The position numbers and the translations under genes were made by a program. A DNA stretch of 64,000 bases. Origin: Planctomycetota bacterium. Its GTDB lineage: Bacteria; Planctomycetota; Planctomycetia; Isosphaerales; Isosphaeraceae. Position 1 is the stretch's first letter. Every line of letters starts with the position of its first letter. Below, in pieces: positions 17,968 to 28,300 of this stretch. The stretch spans positions 1-64,000 of the forward strand of contig JAJYWB010000024.1 of NCBI GenBank assembly GCA_021791715.1. The letters run 5' to 3'. Below the pieces are notes generated by a model. The model was not told the origin of the DNA and did not search any database. It saw nothing but the letters and a program-made list of their open reading frames with translations.

Positions 17968-17986
17968 GATGTGAGAATCTCCTTTA
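17968..17986 (-). promoter_or_regulatory. ribosome binding site suggesting a non-standard ATC start
   Basis: On the minus strand AAAGGAGA (17979-17986) is followed, 8 nt after AAAGGAG, by ATC at 17968-17970, in frame with the ATP-grasp gene seven codons before its TTG. No ATG, GTG or TTG in this frame lies within reach of the site. Either ATC initiates, or the TTG is used without a proper site. Confidence 0.4.
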
Positions 17987-18242
17987 CATGAGCTTGGAGA
18001 AGCATCGCGTACGCGCGATAAGAAGCGTTCGCATTCAGCCGCGCATCAACGCGTCTTGGAAGACCCTCGACCCGATTGAACCAGATGCAAACCGCGGTCC
18101 AAAGAAAAAAAACGTCTTTTCCGAGCGTTTTATCGCGGTTTCAAGAGCGAGCCGACCGTAGGACGCCTAATTATAGGGCGGCGTGCTATAAGATTGTGCT
18201 TGGACGCCGTTCGGTCGATTGCGAGTTCCAAGCGGTTCGCCT

Positions 18243-19055
18243 CTAGAGCCAGATTTTAACGCGCTCGCGGATCGAATCGGGGAGTTTGCGTTCGACGATT
18301 CGCACGATCTGTTCGGAATGAAGCCTCGTGCTGAAATGTGAAGCGACGATCCAATCGTTCTCGAATCGATCGGCGCGCGCGATAATATCATCTAAGTGCA
18401 TATGTCCAAATTTATGGATTTTCTCGGGGCGTTCCGCCGGCGCGACGAACGTCATCTCGATGATGAGGATCTCGGCGCGATATGCGTCGGGGGTCGCGTC
18501 GAGGCCTTTGGGCGAGGTGTCGCCGAGGTAGGCGATTTTTGGGGCGCGGATTTCGATCGAAACGTCGACGCCCGAGAGTCTGATATCGCGAATTTGCTCG
18601 CCCGTGAGGCCGTTGAATTCGGGTTTGAGTTTTTTACGACGTTCCCAAACGATGAATCCAAGCGAAGGGACGGTGTGCGCGGTCGCGTGGATTGTGACGA
18701 CGAGTTCGCGTGAGAGTTCGATTTCGTCTCCCGGGGCGACTCCGATCAGATTCGCGGGCATTCGGCCGCGGTCGAGGCGCTGGAACGCTCGAAGCAGGCG
18801 ATCGACCCCTTCGACCGATTCGGCGGGCAGGTAGATCGTCGGCGCCGCCATTTTCATCATCCGACGCCGCGCGACATAAACCGGGAGCGCGGCGATGTGA
18901 TCGAGATGTGAATGTGAGACGAACCAAACGGGGGTGGCCATAAACGACCAGGGTTGCGCACCGAGGTCGAAACCGAGTTTGAGCTCGGGTACACGCCAAT
19001 AGGTTTGGACCGCTGCGCGCGAATAACCTTCAAGCGTTAGCCCCTTGTGCGTCAT
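18243..19055 (-). CDS. metallo-beta-lactamase-fold hydrolase, ribonuclease Z-like
   Basis: The 270-residue protein has the metal motif HSHLDH (48-53), a downstream HTVPSLG segment, AYLGDTSP (Asp ligand), EMTF and ASHFSTR (His ligand), which is the ligand order of tRNase Z-like MBL proteins. It lacks an obvious long flexible arm, so it may be a phosphodiesterase related to tRNase Z rather than the tRNA 3'-end processing enzyme. It lies just downstream of and on the same strand as tRNA-Arg, an intriguing setting for a tRNase Z relative. The ATG chosen has GAGG 4 nt upstream and matches the family start; the frame continues to 19289 but that would touch the tRNA 3' end. Confidence 0.85.
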   Translation of the reverse strand: MTHKGLTLEGYSRAAVQTYWRVPELKLGFDLGAQPWSFMATPVWFVSHSHLDHIAALPVYVARRRMMKMAAPTIYLPAESVEGVDRLLRAFQRLDRGRMPANLIGVAPGDEIELSRELVVTIHATAHTVPSLGFIVWERRKKLKPEFNGLTGEQIRDIRLSGVDVSIEIRAPKIAYLGDTSPKGLDATPDAYRAEILIIEMTFVAPAERPEKIHKFGHMHLDDIIARADRFENDWIVASHFSTRLHSEQIVRIVERKLPDSIRERVKIWL

Positions 19056-19294
19056 GCGCCTCACCGGGGCGTTATCGACGGGGTGATCGAGCGAATCAAG
19101 GTCGTCGTCGGCGGGAGAAGACAAAAGAGGAAACTCCGAGTTAGCGTGGTAAAGCGTTTCGACGATCGATGATGATTCTTGATCATCAAAGCGGAGGGAT
19201 CGACACAAACGCATTTGTATTAGGAATTCGCGTCGTTTCCACGGGGCGACGACGGAGCTTATTACACCGCATAAACCTTTCGATACCAATCCAT

Positions 19295-19367
19295 TACGCC
19301 CGGCAGGATTCGAACCTGCGACCGGCGGATTAGAAATCCGCTGCTCTATCCCCTGAGCTACGGGCGC
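19295..19367 (-). tRNA. tRNA-Arg (anticodon UCU)
   Basis: The minus strand folds into a cloverleaf of 73 nt: acceptor GCGCCCG paired with CGGGCGT (G-U at 1-72), D stem GCTC/GAGC, anticodon stem GCGGA/TCCGC with loop TTTCTAA giving anticodon TCT (reads AGA), and T arm with GGTTCGAATCC. The discriminator is A and no CCA is encoded. Confidence 0.96.
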
Positions 19368-19731
19368 GAATGAGAAACACCGTCGATTTCGGCGGAAAAG
19401 ACGTTGGAAACGATCGAATCGCCGAATCCCTCGGCTCGCGAGCCGATCGGAACGTTACGATCACGCTCGAAAGACGAACGAGGCGATATCATCGTATTCG
19501 TCGCCCCACGCTCGCTTCAAGCGAGGTTTCAAGCGAATCCTTAACGATCGACGCGAATCGTGTAACAATCCCAACCGTTCAGACAAGTTTCAACCCGATT
19601 CCGTTCGGTCGCGACGGTCGGAAAAGCCGATCGTCGCGGCGCAGACGGTTCAAAATCGACGACGCGATTCGACGAATCCGAAGACGGCCCTGAGTATCTA
19701 GATAAATAAATGCCAATATTCGAGCGTTAAG
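19368..19731. other. intergenic region upstream of tRNA-Arg
   Basis: It should carry the tRNA promoter (minus strand) and the 3' end of the HEAT-repeat gene. I found no convincing promoter boxes, terminator or gene. Confidence 0.35.
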
Positions 19732-22700
19732 TTACTCGTGTTTCGTGCTCGATCGAGGTTTATCGTCGAGCCTTGCGCCGTTGATCCAATCGAGGATCGC
19801 CTGATATTCGCGCGAGTTCGCCGATTCGAAACGAACGCCGCCGGCGTGCGCCTTGAGCGAATGATCTTTTTGGGCCTCGGCCTCCTCGGCGGCTTCCCAC
19901 GTCGGTTTTCCGAGCAGGAGGCTTTGCTGCGGATCGGCGAGATCGACGACTCGCAACGCCGAGCGATAATTGGCGCGAACCGAGTCGGGATTCCACCATC
20001 CCGATTTGTCGGGAGGGATCAGTTTCAGAATCGTATGAGAACGATGACAACCGACACAATTCTGGCCGTCTTCACCCATTTTGGCGAAGATCGGCAGTAC
20101 CCTCGCCTCAAAATACGCGAGGTCGAGTTCCGCGCTCCGTCCGTTCGTCGCGCTCGATCGACCGAGCGTCGCCAAAAGCGAAGCCGCGAGTTCGCTCTGA
20201 CGACGATTGTCCGATTTCGAAAGCGTTCGCAGGCCGTCGGCGATCGCGGGATTGGCGATGAGCTTCGGGCGTCGCTGAATAAGCTGGAGCGCCTTCTCGC
20301 GAGCTCCGAGATCGCCTTCAACAAGCGTATCGCTGATCACGCCAAGAAATCGTGGATCAGAGGCATATGAAGATGATTTTAGAATCATATCGAGAAGCGC
20401 GATTCTATGGCGCGGGGTCGGGTCTTCAAGGGCTCGCCTGAGCGCCGCTTCGGCGACGACCTCGCGATGATCGATCGCGATCCGGACCGCTTCGACGCGG
20501 GCCGAGACGTCGTCGTCGGTCAAGGCGCGGGTGACGGCCGACCGGCAGGCGGGATCGGCGAGCGAAGTCGGAAACGCCGCGATCGCGCGGAGCGCCGCGG
20601 CGCGAACCTCGGCCGCGGAATCGCTCAGACATTTTTTTATGATTTCGTGATTCTTTAAGTCGCGGTCGCGGTCGTCGAGCGGGCCGATCGTTCCCGTGAT
20701 CGAAACCGCCGCGGCGCGAGCGTCCGCAATCGGGCTTTCAATCATGGAATCGACGATCGCGTCGATCGTTTCGTTCGTCTTTCCCCGGTCGATCGCGAGG
20801 GGGAACTCTTTGGACATCGTTTTGGCCCAATCGCGCACGGTCGAATCGGGATCCGCCGAGCGAGCGATAACCGCAAGCGCGACTTGTCGATCGCGACTTC
20901 CTCGAAGCGACACGAGCGATTCGAGTGCGAGTCGACGGATCGTCGGATCGGGATCGGACATCTGGCGAATAATCGCGGCCGCCATCCGCGGGACCGTCTC
21001 GTCGTAAAAGAGAGGCGGCTCGAGATCGTTCCCCACCCTGCCGCCGAGAACGGGGCGTTCGGGGAATTCGCTCATCGCGAGCAACACGCCTTCACGCGTT
21101 TGCGCGTTACCTGTTTCGATCGCCTTGATATATTTTTCTCCTAATCGATTGACGGTCGACCGCTGCGCCCCCCGGGCTCGGTCGCGATCGGCCTGATCGG
21201 CGAGCGAGGGGATCCAATTGCCGTAAAGGTAGCGGATGTTGTCGTCGCCGATGATATAAAGCGCCTCGACGAGGTTGCGTCGAACCCAGGGATCGACGTC
21301 TTCGGCGAGCTTGGCGATGAGCGCGTTCTCGATCGCGTCGCGGATCTCAACCTCGCCCCTCCAGTACCACGCACGCCAAAGCCCCTTCACCGCCTGGGTC
21401 GCGACGACGGGATCGGAATCGGCGAGACGTTCGATCAACGAGTGAATAAGTACAGTTTCCTGGGAGAGATCGCGGAAGTGCGCCGCGAAGATTCGGGTCG
21501 CTCCGCGGCGAACTCGGTCGTCGTGCGATTGAAGAGCGTCGGCGATCGTTTTTGTAAGGATCCGTTGATCTTCGGTTTCGCCGGGTCGAAGCGCCGCCGA
21601 GGCTCGGTTTCCGATCGCGCGGAGCGCCTCGGCGGCGGCTCGCCGGACGACCTTCGAAACGTCTCCCAGCCGAATCGCGAGAGCCGCCGCGTTCGACGCG
21701 CCGCCGACCCTTCCGAGCGCGCGGCACGCCGCGTAGCGGACGAGGGGGTCGGCCGATTCGAGCGCCGCGACAATCTCTCGGTTCAAATCGAGATCGACTT
21801 TATCCCAGATCCGATCGAGCAGGGCGATCCGCTTTGAATCGTTTTCGACGCCGACGAGCGCCCCTCGCCGAGCGCCGAGCGGACCGCTTCGGCCATCGCG
21901 CTCGTCGCCCCGCCGATTCGAGGGTCGATTCGCACGCTTCTCGGTTTCGGATTTTCGCTCGATTACGGTTTCGGTCTCGTTTCGCTCGATCGCGTTGATT
22001 TCAGGATAAAAAGAAGAAAGCGCGATCAACGACCATTGTGTTTCACGAAAAGGCGTGCGGAATTGTTCATAGGGGTGTAAATCGAACCAGCCGCCGAACG
22101 GTTTTTGAACGATCAAAAGCGTTTTGATGCTTTCAATCACCGCCGGGTCGTTTTCGCCGATTCCCGCGAGCTTAAGCGCGTAGAGGCATTCGCCCGTTTG
22201 CATCACCGAGCCCTGAGCCGAGCGGTCGAAAACGATCGGCCAAAGGCCGTCGTCGCGGCGGAGTTCGCGGATTCGTTTGACGTTCGAGGCGATCAGATCG
22301 GAGTTCGCGGAGCGGTCGACCGTGCACAGGCCGATCGTCTGCGCCGCGAGGTCGCGCAGGTTCGCGGGCTTACCGTCGCGCAAGAGTTTGGCGACGAGGT
22401 CTCGAGTCGAGGCGTAACGCGAGTTTCCTGTCCGTCGTACGAGCTCGTTCAACTGCCGCCACGCGTCGGTCGCCACTTTATAGCGGCTGACGGGGTTGTT
22501 GCCGTTCGATTCGTCGGGCGGGATCGTTTTTCTGCCGTCGTAATAGAGCTTCAAAAATTCGCCGATGCCTTGATGCAAATTCGATCTCGGCTCGTGCGTG
22601 ATCAGTTTTTCTTGATCCATGAGGATCGTCGACAATCGACCCATAACGTTAGCGGGCGCGGGGATTACTCGCGCCCATAAAGCCCCGTTCGAGCCCGGGA

Positions 22701-23826
22701 ACGGAACGGGGTTGTTCGCGAGCCGATCAGTTAGAAATGAAAGCGCGAACGGTTCTTCAATTTTATATCCCGCGCGAACCGCGGCGAGCGTCGATTGCGT
22801 GGTGAAGTGGGTCGGATGGCACGCGATGCAAGTCGCCGTTTCGTGGTGGGGGTTGGCGATTCGGTCGAGCGGGTGTCCCTTACGCGGGGTGTCGGCGTGC
22901 CACGAATCTCCCGCGAGGAGTTGATAATCGAGCGCGGCGCGGATCGCCTTGCGGGCCGCGGCGGCGATTTCGGCGTCGCCGGCTCGAACGGCTCGCTCTT
23001 TCGTTAAATACGGCGGCGGATCGAGAAGCTTCGTCGTCAATCGATATTCGGGTTGGCATGCGTCTACAAGAATATAATAGCGTCCTTTTGTTAACGATCG
23101 CGTCGTGAACTTGTTCGCTCCGGGGCGCGGCGGTCGTTCGCGATCGCGGCTCGGCGGGTCGATCCCTTCAAGCCATTCGACGACGGCTCCGTCGACGAGC
23201 TTGTAGATTTTGACGTCGGGAGGAACGTCGCGATCGATAAAATCGAGCGCGAAATATGCGAGTTTCGTTTGATCGGAATTATACTCAAATGTGAACCAGT
23301 CTTGTCCCGCGGTCCGTTCGGCTTCGGTCGTCTTTTCTCCGAGCGGAAAATACGCGCGATCGTCGGCGAGCCCGTAAACCGCGGCCCCGAGGGGAATCGC
23401 GTTCGCGGTTTCGGCGCGATCGTTCGGCTCGGATTCAAACGCGACTCCGTCGCCCGCGGAACCTCCGACGTTCACGCTTTCGATCGTGTAAGAGGTCGAG
23501 CCGATCAGGTTGGAATCGGCGGCGATCGTCACGGTCGCAAGGTCGCCGGATTTTCGTTTCACAAGCCAAGCGATATCGGGGTCGCCGACGTGGAGCGTTT
23601 TCTTGAGGTCGAAATCGGCCGATTTGACCGAAACGGCGACGGGCACTCCGCGCTTGAGCGATCCCGGACGATCGATCGAAACGACGATCGCGTATGTCGA
23701 GTCTTCGCCCGCCGCGGGGATCGTACGCTCGACCGACGCGCCGGGTTCGACCGAGCCTCGAATCGAAACCCGCTCGGTATCGGTCGATATCGCCGATAGA
23801 ATTAGTAGATAATAGAACGTGTTCAT
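19732..23826 (-). CDS. giant secreted HEAT-repeat protein with two c-type haem motifs
   Basis: The 1364-residue protein opens with a short signal-like segment, then beta-rich PPC-like domains (about 20-270; EPNDRAETANAIPLG is typical of pre-peptidase C-terminal domains), a haem motif CIACH at 333-337, an alpha-toroid-like helical part (about 340-600), and then roughly 600 residues of HEAT/PBS-lyase-type repeats (LADSDPVVATQAVKGL, SDPDPTIRRLALESL and others). A second haem motif CVGCH is at 1257-1261 in a Planctomycete-type cytochrome C segment. Mixed cytochrome/HEAT proteins are frequent in planctomycetes and verrucomicrobia, with unknown role. It is the second gene of an operon, starting 34 bp after the stop of the upstream gene. 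Confidence 0.85.
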   Translation of the reverse strand: MNTFYYLLILSAISTDTERVSIRGSVEPGASVERTIPAAGEDSTYAIVVSIDRPGSLKRGVPVAVSVKSADFDLKKTLHVGDPDIAWLVKRKSGDLATVTIAADSNLIGSTSYTIESVNVGGSAGDGVAFESEPNDRAETANAIPLGAAVYGLADDRAYFPLGEKTTEAERTAGQDWFTFEYNSDQTKLAYFALDFIDRDVPPDVKIYKLVDGAVVEWLEGIDPPSRDRERPPRPGANKFTTRSLTKGRYYILVDACQPEYRLTTKLLDPPPYLTKERAVRAGDAEIAAAARKAIRAALDYQLLAGDSWHADTPRKGHPLDRIANPHHETATCIACHPTHFTTQSTLAAVRAGYKIEEPFALSFLTDRLANNPVPFPGSNGALWARVIPAPANVMGRLSTILMDQEKLITHEPRSNLHQGIGEFLKLYYDGRKTIPPDESNGNNPVSRYKVATDAWRQLNELVRRTGNSRYASTRDLVAKLLRDGKPANLRDLAAQTIGLCTVDRSANSDLIASNVKRIRELRRDDGLWPIVFDRSAQGSVMQTGECLYALKLAGIGENDPAVIESIKTLLIVQKPFGGWFDLHPYEQFRTPFRETQWSLIALSSFYPEINAIERNETETVIERKSETEKRANRPSNRRGDERDGRSGPLGARRGALVGVENDSKRIALLDRIWDKVDLDLNREIVAALESADPLVRYAACRALGRVGGASNAAALAIRLGDVSKVVRRAAAEALRAIGNRASAALRPGETEDQRILTKTIADALQSHDDRVRRGATRIFAAHFRDLSQETVLIHSLIERLADSDPVVATQAVKGLWRAWYWRGEVEIRDAIENALIAKLAEDVDPWVRRNLVEALYIIGDDNIRYLYGNWIPSLADQADRDRARGAQRSTVNRLGEKYIKAIETGNAQTREGVLLAMSEFPERPVLGGRVGNDLEPPLFYDETVPRMAAAIIRQMSDPDPTIRRLALESLVSLRGSRDRQVALAVIARSADPDSTVRDWAKTMSKEFPLAIDRGKTNETIDAIVDSMIESPIADARAAAVSITGTIGPLDDRDRDLKNHEIIKKCLSDSAAEVRAAALRAIAAFPTSLADPACRSAVTRALTDDDVSARVEAVRIAIDHREVVAEAALRRALEDPTPRHRIALLDMILKSSSYASDPRFLGVISDTLVEGDLGAREKALQLIQRRPKLIANPAIADGLRTLSKSDNRRQSELAASLLATLGRSSATNGRSAELDLAYFEARVLPIFAKMGEDGQNCVGCHRSHTILKLIPPDKSGWWNPDSVRANYRSALRVVDLADPQQSLLLGKPTWEAAEEAEAQKDHSLKAHAGGVRFESANSREYQAILDWINGARLDDKPRSSTKHE

Positions 23827-23859
23827 AGTTGAGCCTTTTGATGGACCCCGCTTTGATTT

Positions 23860-24990
23860 TCACTTCACTTTGACGGCTCTTGGTTCCCAGCCCTGTTCGA
23901 TGCGATCGAGCGCGATCACGCGACCTCCCTGGGCGGCGTCGGCGGTTTCGACGATCGCGTCGATTTCGGCGTCGTTAGCGTTCGACGCGTCGAGCACGGC
24001 GAGGGCGCGATCGGGTTCGAGCGGTCGACCGCCGCGGAGCGGGTTTTTGAAGAGTTCGATCGCCTGTTTGGGCCAGGTTTTTCGGTCGCGATGGAACGCT
24101 TGGGACCAAATGCCGACCGCGATTCGCCCGTGTGCGACATCGAGTAAAGCGTTCCAGCTTGTCGAATACGCTTTCCAGCACGTTCCGGTCGCGCAGCCGA
24201 CGTCGCCGCAAAGACCCGTCGAAGGTTTCGATTCGCGGAGATCGGCGAATTCGCATTCGGTCACCCAAACGGGGATCACCTCTTTACCGGGAAACGCTTT
24301 CGCAATTTCGCCGACAAATCGAGCGGCGTGTCCTTCGCCGGGGGTTTTGGGGGCGGTCGGACGATTGCCGTAATCGATCGCCCAGCGGCATTGATCGTTG
24401 CCGCAGCCGCACGAAGTAGGACCCTCTTGAAGGTCGTTCAAAAAGACTCCCGTCCACGAATCGTCGATTCCCGCGAGGAGCTTGCGAACGCGATCGAGAT
24501 GCGCTTCGTACGCGGGGGCGTAACCAATCGGAACCCAGGGCCAAGCTTTGATCTCCTCGTCGGCCGCGGCGCGAGGCGGATTCTTGAACAGTCGCTTCCA
24601 ATCGTCATGATGTTTGCCGACCGAAGCGGTCCAATCGGGGTGAGCCTGCGCGGTTTCGGGGTCGCGCGCCGTTTCAATCCAAACATACCATTTTAACGAT
24701 TCGGCTTGCGCGAACGACGCGGCTTTTTTGATCGATTCCGCCGAGGCGTTTCGATCGAGCGTCGCGACGATCGCGTTGATTCCCTTATGTTTCCATGTTT
24801 TTAAAAGTTCGAGAGAGATTCGATCGGGATGGACGAGAATCGCGCGGAAGGGTTGCGGACGTTCGCTCCGCTTCGCTTCGAGGTTCGGCTCGTCGGTTCG
24901 CGCGGCTTCGAGCTTGCGGTTCGCCGCCGTCGCGGCGAGGGCGATCGCACATAAGCCCGCCAAGACGACGCTCGCTCGGAAAATGCACAT
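23860..24990 (-). CDS. secreted protein of unknown function, TIM-barrel-like
   Basis: The 376-residue protein has a signal peptide (about 1-23), then a sequence reminiscent of glycoside-hydrolase-like TIM barrels: HKGINAIVATLD, WYVWIETARDPE, GVFLNDLQEGPTSC, EVIPVWVTECEF and IAVGIWSQAF look like successive beta strands ending in acidic residues. A cysteine cluster SCGCGNDQC (about 203-211) and CGDVGCATGTC (about 272-282) could bind metal or form disulfides. No family assignment is secure. It is the first gene of an operon with the HEAT/cytochrome protein and is divergent from the metal ATPase operon. AGGA precedes the ATG. Confidence 0.7.
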   Translation of the reverse strand: MCIFRASVVLAGLCAIALAATAANRKLEAARTDEPNLEAKRSERPQPFRAILVHPDRISLELLKTWKHKGINAIVATLDRNASAESIKKAASFAQAESLKWYVWIETARDPETAQAHPDWTASVGKHHDDWKRLFKNPPRAAADEEIKAWPWVPIGYAPAYEAHLDRVRKLLAGIDDSWTGVFLNDLQEGPTSCGCGNDQCRWAIDYGNRPTAPKTPGEGHAARFVGEIAKAFPGKEVIPVWVTECEFADLRESKPSTGLCGDVGCATGTCWKAYSTSWNALLDVAHGRIAVGIWSQAFHRDRKTWPKQAIELFKNPLRGGRPLEPDRALAVLDASNANDAEIDAIVETADAAQGGRVIALDRIEQGWEPRAVKVK

Positions 24991-25247
24991 ATTTAATCCT
25001 GTTTATAGTGACGATCCCTGACGATCGGCTCGGATCGTTGAGACCGAAATAATTGGGGAGTCGGCCGCGACCTGGAGACGCGGTCGAACGCCCGCCGGCC
25101 GGATTGGAATTGATGATACGTCGCGGATCTGGAAACGAAAAGTCCCCGGCGGCGTTTGCGCTCGAGGGCGAAACGTCGGATGCGAGCGATCGAAATCGAA
25201 GATCGAATCCAACGATCAGGCGCGTGTCGATCGGTCTCCGGAGCGAC

Positions 25248-25295
25248 TTGACAGGCGGTTGGTTGCGTCTTAGCGTGAAATCGCTCGATTCACGC
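25248..25295 (+). promoter_or_regulatory. candidate promoter with overlapping operator for the ATPase/SPFH operon
   Basis: A perfect TTGACA at 25248-25253 is followed after 17 nt by TAGCGT at 25271-25276, which keeps the key T1, A2 and T6 of a -10 box. The dyad GCGTGAA (25273-25279) and TTCACGC (25289-25295), 9 nt apart, overlaps the -10 and the expected start site, a usual operator position for repressors. The rest of the intergenic region 24991-25347 shows no gene. Prediction only. Confidence 0.45.
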
Positions 25296-25347
25296 CCGAC
25301 CGACACGCGCCGCGCCGGCGGATGATCGCACGTTAACAAGGTCCGCA

Positions 25348-28300
25348 ATGCACCGCGAGTATCACCCCGACGATATGGATCACGTTCGCGCTCACGCCTT
25401 CGGTCGAGGGGGGAGCGGAGGCGCCGCCGCGCACGATCACGATCACGATCACGATCATGACGATCACGGACCGCTTTATGTTTTGACGGCGATCCTGGGG
25501 GTTTTGATCGCCGCCGATGTCGTTTTCGGCCGACTCGGCTGGGTTGAATGGCAAAAGCCTTGGGGGGTTTCGCTTTCGCTGGTCGCCGCGGTCCTGGGGG
25601 GTTCTCGGATCGTTTATCAGGCGTTCGAAGGGTTGATTCGGGGACGAATCGGCGCCGACGTGGCGCTCGCTCAGGCGTGTTTGGCGGCTCTCGTAATCGG
25701 TCAACCTTTTGTCGCCGCGGAGGTCGTTTTCATCGCGCTTTTGGGCGAGGCGCTCGAGGCGATCACATATCAAAAAGCGATTCAAGCGATTCGAGGTTTA
25801 CTTGATCAAACGCCGCGCACCGCGCGGGTTCGCCGCGAGGGTCGCGAGGTCGTCGTCCCCGCGGCGCATGTGGATATCGGCGATATTGTGATCGTCGCCC
25901 CCGGCGAGCGGATCGCGGTCGACGGTCGCGTGATCGCGGGACGAACCGCGGTCGATCAGGCGGCGCTCACGGGAGAATCGGCGCCGATCGATAAAGGGAT
26001 CGGCGATCCCGTTTTTTCTGGGACGATCAATCAATTCGGCGCGATCGAGATCGAAACCGAAAAGGTCGGCGACCAAACGACATTGGGGCAAGTGTTGAAA
26101 ATGGTCGCCGAGGCTCGGGTGCGGAAATCGCCGCTCGAGCGGACCGCCGATCGACTGGCGCGGTATTTTTTGCCGGTCGTCGAGGGGGTCGCGGGTCTGA
26201 CGTTGATCGCCGGATATTTATGGAGATGGCCCGACGTATGGTCGCGCGCGGTCGCGATTTTGGTCGTCGCGTGCCCGTGCGGGCTCGTGCTCGCGACCCC
26301 CGCCGCGGTGCTCGCCGCGACGGCGTGGATGTCGCGTCGCGGAGTGATCGCGAAGGGGGGGATCGCGATCGAACGTTTATCGCTTTGCGACCTTTTCGCG
26401 TTCGACAAAACGGGAACTCTCACTCGGGGCGAGCCCGAACTCGCGTCGGCGGTCGTGCTCTCCGGCTTTCAAGATCAATTTAATGAAGAAGCGTTGATTC
26501 GGATCGCGGCGACCGCGGAGCGCGGGATCGGGCATCCGCTGGCGCGGGCGATTATCGCCGCGGCGGAGGCGCGAAAGATCGCGAGCTGGGATTCGATCGA
26601 GGCGACCGCCGAGCCGGGAGCGGGCGTGCGGGCGAAGAGCCGGCTCGGAGCGAAGTCCGGATCGGCCGACCAAAGTAAAATAAAAGAAATTCATAATATA
26701 ATTATCGGCAATCGTAGACTTTTGGAGGAAAGCGGGATCGAGCTCGATCGCGACGTTCACGCGGCGCTCGAGGCCGCCGACGATCGGGGCGAGACTTCGC
26801 TTTGCGTCGCGGTCGACGGCGGAGTGATCGGGATTTTGGGGCTGCGAGACGCGGTGCGTCGCGAAGCGCACGATGTGATCCACGATCTTAAGCATCTTGG
26901 GATCAAAGAGATCGCGATTTTGACGGGAGATCGCGCGAGCGCGGCGCGGGTTACGGCTAAGCGTGTTCACATCAAGACGGTTATCTCTGAATTGACGCCC
27001 GCTGGGAAAGCCGATTGGATCGACGAGCGGAAGCGCGAGGGGCGGCGGGTCGCGATGGTGGGGGACGGAATCAACGACGCGCCGGCGCTCGCACGGGCGG
27101 ACGCGGGGATCGCGATCGGTCGATTCGGCGCCGATCTCGCAGCCGAGGCGGGCGATTTCATCTTGCTGGGGGATCCGCTCGCGGTTTTGCCGGGATTGGT
27201 CGCGCTTTCGCGCGCGACGACGCGAGTAATTCGTCAAAATATCTTGATTTTCGCGTTCGGGCTCAACGCGGTCGCGATGGCTTCGGCGAGTTTGGGGATA
27301 TTGGGCCCGGTAGCCGCGGCGATCCTTCACCAGGCGGGTTCTTTACTTGTTTTACTCAACGCGATGCGGTTGCTGTTGTTCGACGATCGCGCGGGATCGA
27401 CGGCGATTCGCGGGATCAAGCGGGTCGGCGCGGCGATTCGCGCCTTCGACGATCGCTTCGACCCCGGTCGAATCGGCGTCGAACTCGTTCGACGTAAACG
27501 ATTAATCGTGTTTGCGATTCTAATTTTGGCGATCGCCCGGTACGCGACTTCGGGCTGGATCGCGATCGGCGCCGACGAGGCGGGGTTGTTGCGGGTGCGG
27601 GGGCGTTACGCGGGGATATTGCCCCCCGGCCTTCACTTAAGGCTTCCCGAGCCGTTCGAACGCGTCGACGCGATCAAGCCTGGAAGACTTAAGAGCGTGC
27701 GGATCGGATTTCGTTCGGCGGATGAAGATCAATTCACATCCGCGAATCAAAGTATGGAGAAATCGACTTCGGGGTGGGGGGGGACGCGGCGCGACGCGGC
27801 GGAGGCGAGCGGGGTCGAGGAGGCTTTGATGATGACGGGGGACGGCAAGCTCGTCGAACTTACCGTCGCGGCGCAATATCGGCTGAGCGAGCGTTCCGAA
27901 TCGTTGCGCGATTACGCGTTTGGCGTTTCGGCGGCGGAGCGGTCGCTCCGTTCGATCGCCGAATCGGTCGTTCGTCGCGAGGCGAGCCGGCGGACGCTCG
28001 ATGAGTTGCTTTCGACCGAGCGGCGTGGGGCGATCGAGCGTGCGATCGGGGACGAACTCGCGGCGCGAGTCGAGTCGTATCGGCTGGGAGTTATCATCGT
28101 CGCGGTCGCTTTCCAGGACGTTCGTCCGCCGCTCGCGGTCGTCGATTCGTTCCGCGACGTGGCTCGGGCCGAGAGTTGGAAAAGTTTGCGATCGATCGAG
28201 GGATTAACGTATCAGGATGAAAGGATCCAGGAGGCCGAGGGGGTCGCCGCGACGACGCGAGCGCGCGCCGAGGCTGAACGGTCGTCGCGCACCGAGCGAT

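Noticed and set aside
26377-27330. Open frame of 317 codons opposite the metal ATPase
   Set aside because: It is a shadow of the ATPase reading frame and has a protein composition unlike real genes.
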